Assembly (NCBI GenBank): GCA_964464245.1
Contig: CAYXFH010000110.1
Coordinates: forward strand, 1 to 27,633
Direction of reading: 5' to 3'
Length of the DNA: 27,633 nt
From: JAPLHV01 sp964464245
GTDB taxonomy: Bacteria; Caldisericota; JANLFM01
Shown here: positions 1-6,428 of the stretch, in pieces
Numbering within the stretch: the first letter of the stretch is position 1
How the letters are laid out: every line of letters begins with the position of its first letter
The notes under the pieces: model-generated
What the model saw: the letters and a program-made list of their open reading frames with translations, nothing else
Database searches by the model: none
Told to the model about the DNA's origin: nothing
Made by a program: the position numbers and the translations under genes

Positions 1-408
1 GATGTCGAATCCCTTGTTGCGATGAAGTTGTTCCCGCCCGCGAAACTCCACGATTACCTTGGCCTTGTCCCCGTGTTCAAGGAAGTCGATCAAGTGGTTG
101 ATCTTTGTCTGCAGGTCGTGCTCGCTGATGCCGGCACGGGAGATCTTGATCTCCTTGATATCGCCTTTCTGGTTCTTACGCGCCTCACGATCTTTCTTGG
201 CTTTTTCGAACTTGAACTTTCCGAAGTTCATCAGCCGGCAGACCGGTGGTCGGGAGGCGGAGGACACCTCCACCAGATCCAGGTTCAGCTCTTCCGCTTT
301 GCGAAGTGCCTCGTAGATCGACAATATCCCTAGCTGTGCCCCGTCAGCACCAATCAATCGTACCTCCCGGGCCCTGATCTGCTCATTTACGCGCAAGTCC
401 TTACTGAT
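1..408 (-). CDS. infC: Translation initiation factor IF-3 (partial, 3' end cut by window)
   Basis: IF-3 binds the 30S subunit, prevents premature 50S joining and proofreads start-codon selection. Reading the minus strand gives the typical N-terminal domain (RVNEQIRAREVRLIG, then LGILSIYEALRKAEE, LDLVEVS, PPVCRLMNFGKFKFE) followed by the basic linker and the start of the C-terminal domain (KEIKISRAGISEHD, FLEHGDKAKVIVEFRGRE). 136 codons are visible and the rest lies beyond base 1. No ATG, GTG or TTG sits at a sensible distance from a ribosome site. A perfect AGGAGG (418-423) lies 9 nt before an in-frame ATC at 406-408, and a TAA stop sits two codons upstream of that ATC, so AUC is the likely start, as with AUU in E. 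coli infC. A TTG four codons inside is the only other choice, but it is 21 nt from the AGGAGG. The gene follows thrS, as in many bacteria. rpmI and rplT would be expected just outside the window. Confidence 0.95.
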   Translation of the reverse strand, partial: MSKDLRVNEQIRAREVRLIGADGAQLGILSIYEALRKAEELNLDLVEVSSASRPPVCRLMNFGKFKFEKAKKDREARKNQKGDIKEIKISRAGISEHDLQTKINHLIDFLEHGDKAKVIVEFRGREQLHRNKGFDI

Positions 409-463
409 GGGACGTTACCTCCTGATCTATTCTCAATGTCAGCTTTACACTCCTTTCCAGCAG

Positions 464-492
464 AAAAGGCGGCCACCTATTTCGGCGCCGCC
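464..492 (-). terminator. Terminator hairpin in infC leader (candidate attenuator)
   Basis: On the minus strand GGCGGC (492-487) pairs with GCCGCC (473-468) and is followed by TTTT (467-464), the form of an intrinsic terminator, about 56 nt before the infC start. A second GCCGCC at 568-563, further upstream in the same leader, could pair with the terminator's 5' arm instead and act as an antiterminator. In Bacillus, infC-rpmI-rplT is controlled by L20 through transcription attenuation in the infC leader. By analogy this may be an L20-type switch, but I cannot verify an L20 site. Confidence 0.6.
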
Positions 493-608
493 TCATGCCA
501 TCACGCACATTCTATTGCTTGAACCCGGAGAGCAGCCCTCAGGCGCTACAGGGTGAGAAGCCGGCGGCCTCTTCTTCAGCTCGTGGCGCAACCCACAAGC
601 GCTCCTTA

Positions 609-638
609 ATCATAAGCAGAAAGCCTCGATCCCGTCAA
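609..638 (-). promoter_or_regulatory. Promoter for infC
   Basis: On the minus strand TTGACG (638-633) is separated by 18 nt from TATGAT (614-609), each 5/6 to the sigma-70 consensus. Start of transcription would be near 602, giving a leader of about 190 nt that contains the attenuator-like hairpin. It lies after the thrS stop, so infC can be expressed independently of thrS. Confidence 0.6.
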
Positions 639-663
639 CCAACCGATCTCACCAATGTACAGA

Positions 664-809
664 AGTAATTCAGTGGTCGAGTAATTCAGTGGTTGAGTAA
701 TTCAGTGGTTGAGTGGTTGAGTAATCAAGTGGTTGAGTAATTCTCATTGATCAGCTATCTTGCTTGCCTACTTGACCACTTAACTACTTATCTACTTAAC
801 CACTGCTCT
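664..809. repeat. Octamer tandem array with inverted partner (thrS-infC gap)
   Basis: Ten head-to-tail 8-bp units of pattern AGTRRTYR run from 664 to 743 (AGTAATTC, AGTGGTCG, AGTAATTC, AGTGGTTG and so on). After a 26-bp spacer, five units of complementary pattern ACTTRACC/ACTTATCT run from 770 to 809, up to one base before the thrS stop codon. The two halves can pair over tens of bases, so the transcript of thrS would end in a long imperfect hairpin. With the infC leader this accounts for the whole 402-bp gap between infC and thrS. No coding capacity is seen here. It is not a CRISPR, because there are no unique spacers. Confidence 0.85.
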
Positions 810-810
810 T

Positions 811-2661
811 TTAGCTTAGGCTGCGGCTGACAACTTCTTCGCGCATCGCCGCAACCAAGCTGACGAGTGGTTGGGAACCCAGGTCGCCTTTCCCCTTGCG
901 GCGCACCGAGACCGCTTCTGCTTCTGCTTCCCGGTCGCCCACGATCAAGGCGAAGGGGATCCGTTGCATCTCTGCGTCGCGGATCTTAGCGTTCATCTTC
1001 TCGGAACGGGCGTCGACCTCCACTCGCATCCCGACCTCGCGCAAGGCGTCGGCTACATGTTGAGCGTAGGGCTGGTGGCGGCTGGTGATCGGGATTACCA
1101 CCGCCTGACGGGGCGCCAGCCAAAGGGGGAAATTGCCGCCATAGTGCTCCAGCAAGCCGCCGATGAAACGCTCCATGCTTCCCAGCACAGTACGGTGAAT
1201 CATCACGCAGCGATGCTCGCGACCGTCCTCGCCCATGTAGGTGATGGAGAAACGGACCGGCAGGTTCAAGTCGACCTGGCAGGTGGGGCCTTGCCAACTG
1301 CGGCCCAGAGCGTCCCATAGCTTGATGTCGATCTTCGGCGCATAGAAAGCGCCGCCACCCTCGTCTAGCTGGTAGTCCATTCCCCGTTCCTGCAAGGCTT
1401 GCCGCAGAGTATCGGTGGCGAAGGTCCACTCCTCTTGCGAACCGATAGACCTCGCCGGGCGAGTGGCGAGGAAAGCCTGATAGCGGTAACCGAAGGTCTT
1501 CATCATGAACTCGGTGAGGTCAAGAACCTGATGGACCTCATCCTTCAACTGCTCCGGGCGGCAAAAGACATGGGCATCATCCTGAGTAAAACCGCGCACC
1601 CGCAACAGCCCATGCAGGACACCGGAGCGCTCGTAACGGTAGACTGTCCCTAGCTCGGCATAGCGGATCGGTAAATCGCGGTAGCTGCGCGTAGCGCTCT
1701 GGAAGATGCAGATGTGCGCGGGGCAGTTCATCGGCTTGACCCGGTAAGGCTGGCTGTCAATGTCCATCGGGGCGTACATCATCTCGCCGTAGGCCTCCAG
1801 GTGACCGGAGATCTTATAGATCTCTTCAGAAGCGATGTGCGGAGTATAAACCATCTGATAGCCACTCTTGAGGTGCTGTTCGGTCCAGAAGTTCTCGATC
1901 TCGTGGCGGACGATCGAGCCGGCCGGGTGCCAGAGGATCAGGCCGGCTCCGATGGCCGGGTGGGTGGAGAAGATATCCATCTCTTTGCCCAGCCGACGAT
2001 GGTCGCGCTTGGCCGCCTCTTCCAACTTCCAAAGATGCTCCTTGAGGGCTTCCTCGCTGGCGAAGGCCGTGCCGTAAATGCGTTGCAACATCGCCTTATG
2101 CTCGTCTCCCCGCCAATAGGCGCCGGCCACGGAGAGCAACTTGAAATGCTTCAAGGAACCGGTGGAGGGAGCATGAGGCCCCCGGCAGAGATCGACGAAA
2201 GAGCCGTTCTGGTAGAGGCTGATCAATTCGTCCAACGACAGATCGTTGATCAACTCCACCTTGTAGTCCTGATTGTGGTCGGCAAACCAGACCAGGGCTT
2301 CCTCACGCGAGAGCTCCCGACGTTCGAAAGGGCTGTTCTCCTCGGCCAACTGGCGCATGCGCTCTTCGATCCGCGGGAGATCAGGAGCGGAGAGCGGCCG
2401 CGGCAGATCAAAATCGTAGTAGAATCCATCGGCGATGGCTGGTCCGATGGCCAGCTTGGCCTTCGGGTACAGGTCAAGAACAGCCTGCGCCATCAGATGG
2501 GAGGTGGAGTGGCGGAGGACTTCCAACCCCGCCGGAGTGTCCGCAGTCACCCAAGTGATGTTGCTTTTCCCCAGCGCTTGATCTATGTCGACAAGCCGGT
2601 CTGCAATCAAGGCAGCGATAGCTTGAGGTGGGGGTTGCTGAATGGCCTCTTCTGGGCTCAT
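811..2661 (-). CDS. thrS: Threonyl-tRNA synthetase
   Basis: Charges tRNA-Thr in the cytoplasm and edits mischarged Ser-tRNA-Thr. The 616-residue product shows the editing domain with H51, H55, C159 and H163 (HSTSH; LCRGPH), the class II catalytic core with zinc ligands C313 (MNCPAH), H364 (DDAHVF) and H489 (MIHRT), motif 2 RYERSG, and a C-terminal anticodon-binding domain from about residue 515. The N-terminal TGS domain is shortened: only about 48 residues precede the editing motif, against about 70 in E. coli, so its first strands are missing. The start ATG overlaps the stop of the upstream membrane-protein gene (ATGA) and has AAGGAGG about 7 nt upstream, so the pair is probably translationally coupled. 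No T-box leader (no AGGGTGG-type motif) is seen. Confidence 0.97.
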   Translation of the reverse strand: MSPEEAIQQPPPQAIAALIADRLVDIDQALGKSNITWVTADTPAGLEVLRHSTSHLMAQAVLDLYPKAKLAIGPAIADGFYYDFDLPRPLSAPDLPRIEERMRQLAEENSPFERRELSREEALVWFADHNQDYKVELINDLSLDELISLYQNGSFVDLCRGPHAPSTGSLKHFKLLSVAGAYWRGDEHKAMLQRIYGTAFASEEALKEHLWKLEEAAKRDHRRLGKEMDIFSTHPAIGAGLILWHPAGSIVRHEIENFWTEQHLKSGYQMVYTPHIASEEIYKISGHLEAYGEMMYAPMDIDSQPYRVKPMNCPAHICIFQSATRSYRDLPIRYAELGTVYRYERSGVLHGLLRVRGFTQDDAHVFCRPEQLKDEVHQVLDLTEFMMKTFGYRYQAFLATRPARSIGSQEEWTFATDTLRQALQERGMDYQLDEGGGAFYAPKIDIKLWDALGRSWQGPTCQVDLNLPVRFSITYMGEDGREHRCVMIHRTVLGSMERFIGGLLEHYGGNFPLWLAPRQAVVIPITSRHQPYAQHVADALREVGMRVEVDARSEKMNAKIRDAEMQRIPFALIVGDREAEAEAVSVRRKGKGDLGSQPLVSLVAAMREEVVSRSLS

Positions 2662-3248
2662 GCCTGATTCCTCCTTCGGATGGGGTAATGAATGCCAAGC
2701 ATTCTAAAGTAATAGAGGCGGTAAAGCAAAAAGAAGAGGATCAATCCAACCGCCGCAGCGAAGGGGAGGGCGTATGGCCGAGCCGGCAACAAGACCCAGT
2801 GGCGCAACCAGAAATAGTGAAGGGTGATCAGCTCTAAAATCACGGCCTCCAAAAAGAAGAGAGTCGCGAAGAGGGCTTGCCGCTGAATCAAGCAATGCAG
2901 GAAAACGGCCAGTATCCCACCAAGAGTTGCATAGGTGGCGAGAACGAAACCGCGGTCGAAGATGAAGAAGCCGGTAAAGACTTTGCTCTCTCGATTGATC
3001 AGGAAGAGTAGAAGAGTTTGACCGAGTCCGAAGCAGAAGCCCAGGAGCATCCCTGCCCGCATCGCCCGGGGGGCGGTGAAGCCTTTTTTCAGCAACCAAG
3101 GGAGGCCAAGAAAGAGGAGTAAGAACAGAATCCCAGCAGGGATCGACTCCAGCAGCGGAACCAGGGGCGAGCTCAGCGCGCCGGCCACAGCGCCGGCGAA
3201 CGCTGCCAACAGATATGTTTTCTTTAAATCGGCATAGGCGGTCTTCAT
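2658..3248 (-). CDS. Hypothetical multi-pass membrane protein upstream of thrS
   Basis: No family recognised. The protein is about 196 residues with five to six hydrophobic segments separated by short basic loops (LLAAFAGAVAGALSS, ILFLLLFLGLPWLL, GMLLGFCFGLGQTLLLFLI, ATYATLGGILAVFLHCLI, LFFLEAVILELITLHYF, AAVGLILFFLLYRLYYF) and a basic C-terminus (IRRRNQA), so it is very likely an inner-membrane protein. I chose the ATG at 3248 (MKTAYADLKK). It has a weak AGGCGG upstream, and the 14 extra residues of the longer frame (to 3290) are unlike the rest. Its stop overlaps the thrS start by 4 bases, which suggests co-transcription and coupling with thrS. Confidence 0.75.
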   Translation of the reverse strand: MKTAYADLKKTYLLAAFAGAVAGALSSPLVPLLESIPAGILFLLLFLGLPWLLKKGFTAPRAMRAGMLLGFCFGLGQTLLLFLINRESKVFTGFFIFDRGFVLATYATLGGILAVFLHCLIQRQALFATLFFLEAVILELITLHYFWLRHWVLLPARPYALPFAAAVGLILFFLLYRLYYFRMLGIHYPIRRRNQA

Positions 3249-3318
3249 GATGCCGCCTATCTTACCGGAACAAAGGCGTCTTTGCCTCACAGGAGACTTG
3301 GTTTGATCTCAGTATAAT

Positions 3319-3346
3319 GTAGGGGCGACGCGTGCGTCGCCCCTAC
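3319..3346. repeat. Perfect 28-bp palindromic element
   Basis: GTAGGGGCGACG (3319-3330), loop CGTG, then its exact reverse complement (3335-3346). It sits between the 3' end of lon and the 5' end of the membrane-protein gene. A 12-bp GC-rich stem with a tetraloop and no T-run resembles a REP/MITE-like dispersed palindrome more than an intrinsic terminator. Palindromes beginning GTAGGGGCG recur in intergenic regions of various bacteria. It may also act as a processing or stop signal for lon mRNA. Confidence 0.75.
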
Positions 3347-3362
3347 GCGGGATACAGGCTCC

Positions 3363-5708
3363 TTAGGGCTGGTGGGCGAACGCCTCCTCCAACACCTGGT
3401 CCATATGCTCCACTAGAATGAAGCGCAGCTCTTTCTTGATCTGGGGCGGGATTTTCTCTAGGTCTTTCTCGTTTTCCTTGGGTAGAAGCATAGTCTTGAT
3501 ACCGGCTCGGTGAGCAGCCAAGGCTTTCTCTTTGACTCCGCCGATGGGCAATACCCGGCCACGCAGGGTGATCTCCCCGGTCATCGCCACCTCTCGTCGC
3601 ACCGGCTTTCCGGAGAGGGCGGAAACCAAGGCGGTGGCCATGGCGATCCCAGCCGAGGGGCCTTCCTTTGGCACAGCGCCTTCGGGGACATGTATGTGCA
3701 CATCATATTTGGAGAACCACCCGTCCTCCAATTCTAGGTCTTTGCTGCGGCCGCGCACGTAAGTGATTCCTGCCCGGGCCGACTCTTTCATGACATCGCC
3801 AAGTTGACCGGTAAGACTGAGTTCTCCCTTTCCGGGGACGATCGCCACTTCGATGTGCATGATGTCGCCGCCGTACTCCGAAACAGAGATGCCGGTTGTG
3901 ACACCGACCTCGTCCTTCTTCTCCTTCTCGCCGTGGTGAAAGCGGGGCATATCTAGGTAACGCGTGATGTTCACAGGAGTGATCCGGACCATGCTGAAGT
4001 CAGGTTTTTCCACTTTCTCGCGGGCTACTTTGCGGAAGATGTTGGCGATCTCCCGCTCCAGGTTGCGTACCCCAGCCTCTCGCGTGTACTCGCGGATCAT
4101 GCGCAGCAGGGCGCCCTCGGTAATGCGCAAGTCACCCTTGGTCAAGCCGTGAGCTATCAATTGTTTCGGAACCAGGAATTTTTCGGCGATCTTGGCCTTC
4201 TCATCCTCGGTGTAACCGGGCAATTGCAGCACTTCCATGCGGTCGAGGAGAGCTGGAGGAATGGTGTGCAACATGTTGGCGGTGGTGATGAAGAGCACCT
4301 TGGAAAGATCAAAGGGGACCTCGATATAATGGTCCGAGAAGGCGTGATTTTGCTCCGGGTCAAGGGCTTCCAGCAAGGCGGCGGAAGGATCGCCGCGGAA
4401 ATCGGTGCCTAGCTTGTCGATCTCATCGAGGAGAAAAACCGGGTTCTTGCTGGCAGCGGTCTTCATCCCTTGGATGATGCGGCCGGGCAGAGCTCCGACA
4501 TAGGTGCGGCGATGGCCGCGGATCTCAGCCTCATCGCGCACCCCGCCCAGAGAGATGCGGACGAAATTGCGCCCCATGGAGCGGGCTATGGACTTGCCCA
4601 AGGAGGTCTTCCCCACGCCGGGTGGGCCGACGAAGCAGATGATCGGGCTTTTCATCTTCGTCGTCAGGTGGCGTACGGCGAGGAACTCCAGGATGCGCTG
4701 CTTGGGGTCTCTCAGGCCATAATGGTCCGCCTCCAGGATCGCATCGGCTTCCTTCAAGTCCAGTATATCGGCTGTCTCCGCGCTCCAGGGAAGATCTAAT
4801 ACCCAGTCCAGGTAAGTTCTCACGACGGTGGATTCAGCCACCATCGGCGGCATCTTCTCCAACCGGGCCAGCTCTTCCTCAACTTTTACTTTCGCCGCCT
4901 CCGGCAGGTTGGCTTTCTCCATCTTGGCTCGGTAAACCTCGATCTCTTGCAGCTTCTCGTCTTTCTCGCCCAGTTCTTGTTGAATGGCTTTCATCTGCTC
5001 GCGCAGAAAGTACTCTTTCTGGTTCTTCTCAACCGACTCCTTGACGCGGTCCTCCAACTTCTTGGCCAGCTCCAACACCTCCAACTCCTTGGAGAGGAGC
5101 TCAGCTAAGCGCTGCATGCGCCGGGTAATGTCGGTAATCTCCAACAGTTCCTGCTTGACCGGGATGGGCAACACCAGATTGGCCGCCACCGTGTCGGTAA
5201 GGGTGCGCGGGTCTTCCATATTCATCACCGTAACGACGGTGTCCGAGGAAACACGGCGCGATAGCTGGGCATAACTCTCGAATTGCTCAGTCACCATCCG
5301 CTTGAGAGCGTCCAGATCGCGGCTGGGCTCCATCGTCTCATGCTGGACATGGATTTGCGCCCGGTAGGAAGGGGTGTTCTGCAGGTATCGCTCGATCTTA
5401 ACCCGACAGACACCCTCCACCACGACCGAGAACGTACCGTCCGGCAATTTCAGCAAGCGAAGGATCTCAGCCCCGACACCCATATCGTAAATCTCCTCCG
5501 GCGCCGGATCATCCGTCGATTCATCTCTCTGTGTGGCCAGCACGACCAAACGGTCTCGCTGCACCGCCTCTTCCAGAGACTTGGTGGATTTCTCCCTCCC
5601 CACCACCAGGGGAATAACCATGGATGGGAAGACTACGACATTGCGCAGCGGGAGAAGCGGCGCTTCGCTAAGCGATTCCCATGTATTTATGGCATCTTGG
5701 TGTGACAC
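3363..5708 (-). CDS. lon: ATP-dependent protease Lon (LonA type)
   Basis: Cytoplasmic AAA+ serine protease that degrades misfolded and regulatory proteins. The 781-residue protein shows the N-terminal LON substrate domain (about 15-205, LLPLRNVVVFPSMVIPL), a coiled helical region (205-290), the AAA+ module with Walker A GPPGVGKT (361-368) and Walker B FLLDEID (425-431), and the protease domain with catalytic S685 (PKEGPSAG) and K728 (GGVKEKAL), spaced as in E. coli Lon. The start is a GTG (5706-5708) with GGAGG 10 nt upstream; the next in-frame choices lie inside the LON domain. It follows clpP by 114 bp, a gap that holds a promoter with an embedded CIRCE element, so lon is probably an HrcA-repressed heat-shock gene. 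Confidence 0.98.
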   Translation of the reverse strand: MSHQDAINTWESLSEAPLLPLRNVVVFPSMVIPLVVGREKSTKSLEEAVQRDRLVVLATQRDESTDDPAPEEIYDMGVGAEILRLLKLPDGTFSVVVEGVCRVKIERYLQNTPSYRAQIHVQHETMEPSRDLDALKRMVTEQFESYAQLSRRVSSDTVVTVMNMEDPRTLTDTVAANLVLPIPVKQELLEITDITRRMQRLAELLSKELEVLELAKKLEDRVKESVEKNQKEYFLREQMKAIQQELGEKDEKLQEIEVYRAKMEKANLPEAAKVKVEEELARLEKMPPMVAESTVVRTYLDWVLDLPWSAETADILDLKEADAILEADHYGLRDPKQRILEFLAVRHLTTKMKSPIICFVGPPGVGKTSLGKSIARSMGRNFVRISLGGVRDEAEIRGHRRTYVGALPGRIIQGMKTAASKNPVFLLDEIDKLGTDFRGDPSAALLEALDPEQNHAFSDHYIEVPFDLSKVLFITTANMLHTIPPALLDRMEVLQLPGYTEDEKAKIAEKFLVPKQLIAHGLTKGDLRITEGALLRMIREYTREAGVRNLEREIANIFRKVAREKVEKPDFSMVRITPVNITRYLDMPRFHHGEKEKKDEVGVTTGISVSEYGGDIMHIEVAIVPGKGELSLTGQLGDVMKESARAGITYVRGRSKDLELEDGWFSKYDVHIHVPEGAVPKEGPSAGIAMATALVSALSGKPVRREVAMTGEITLRGRVLPIGGVKEKALAAHRAGIKTMLLPKENEKDLEKIPPQIKKELRFILVEHMDQVLEEAFAHQP

Positions 5709-5735
5709 GATTGTCTTGCCTCCATTCTTTCCAGG

Positions 5736-5765
5736 ATATTAGCACTCTTTGGTCACGAGTGCCAA
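5736..5765 (-). promoter_or_regulatory. lon promoter overlapping the CIRCE operator
   Basis: On the minus strand TTGGCA (5765-5760), 18 nt, then TAATAT (5741-5736). The outer bases of the CIRCE arms form parts of the -35 and -10 boxes, so HrcA binding would block RNA polymerase directly. Predicted transcription start is near 5729, leaving a short leader before the GTG start of lon. Confidence 0.7.
5739..5765. promoter_or_regulatory. CIRCE element (HrcA operator)
   Basis: TTAGCACTC, nine bases, GAGTGCCAA: 17 of 18 arm positions match the CIRCE consensus (TTAGCACTC-N9-GAGTGCTAA) with exact N9 spacing. HrcA represses groE/dnaK-type genes through this site in many bacteria. Here it lies directly upstream of lon. 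hrcA itself is not in the window. Confidence 0.92.
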
Positions 5766-5822
5766 CCCGTAGGAAAGCCGGTTCATTCGCCCATTTCCTG
5801 GATCGGCAAGACGGTCCATCTC

Positions 5823-6413
5823 CTAGGGAAGCTTGCGGATGACCTGGTCCACCAAGCCATAGTTCTTGGCGTCATCGGCAGACATATAGTAATTGCGCTC
5901 TGTGTCCTTCTCGATTTTCTCCAAGGGCTGGCCGGTATGGGCAGCCAGAATCTGGTTGAGGATTCGCTTGGTTTCGAGGATCTCGCGGGCCTCGATTTCG
6001 ATGTCTTTGGCGGCGCCGGAGATCCCCTGACCGCCCAATAAAGGCTGGTGGATGAGGATCCGCGAGTAGGGTAAAGCCATTCGCTTGCCGGGTGTCCCGG
6101 CAGCCAGCAGCAAAGCCCCCATACTCGCCCCCAGGCCGATGCAGATGGTATTGATGGGAGAGCTCAGGTATTGCATGGTGTCATAGATGGCCAAACCGGC
6201 CGAGACCACTCCGCCCGGACTGTTGATGTAGAGAAAAATGTTCTTGCTGCTATCCTCCGCCTCCAACAAGAGAAGTTGGGCGATGATATTGTTGGCCACC
6301 TCGTCCATGATCGGCCCGCCCAGAAAAACGATGCGGTCCCGCAACAGGCGCGAATAGATATCGTACGATCGCTCTCCGCGCGGTGTCTGCACTTCCACCC
6401 AAGGGATCACCAC
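5823..6413 (-). CDS. clpP: ATP-dependent Clp protease proteolytic subunit ClpP
   Basis: Forms the tetradecameric peptidase barrel that works with ClpX, ClpA or ClpC ATPases. The 196 residues are of normal length, with the catalytic triad S97 (GASMGA), H122 (LIHQPL) and D170 (KDTERN), and the conserved YINSPGG loop (62-68). The start is one of two adjacent GTG codons (6413 or 6410), 6 or 9 nt after GGAGG. It lies 15 bp after the tig stop, so tig-clpP is probably one transcript. The usual third gene, clpX, is missing: lon follows instead. Confidence 0.97.
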   Translation of the reverse strand: MVIPWVEVQTPRGERSYDIYSRLLRDRIVFLGGPIMDEVANNIIAQLLLLEAEDSSKNIFLYINSPGGVVSAGLAIYDTMQYLSSPINTICIGLGASMGALLLAAGTPGKRMALPYSRILIHQPLLGGQGISGAAKDIEIEAREILETKRILNQILAAHTGQPLEKIEKDTERNYYMSADDAKNYGLVDQVIRKLP

Positions 6414-6428
6414 GAGAAGCCTCCTTCT

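Noticed and set aside
664..809. CRISPR-like look of the octamer array
   Set aside because: Units are only 8 bp, adjoin each other without spacers and have an inverted partner; no cas genes are near.
1714..2667. Plus-strand 317-codon frame opposite thrS
   Set aside because: Antisense shadow of a clear threonyl-tRNA synthetase; no ribosome site or protein-like composition.
2662..3300. T-box riboswitch for thrS
   Set aside because: No T-box consensus (AGGGTGG-type) or leader; thrS overlaps the preceding coding region.
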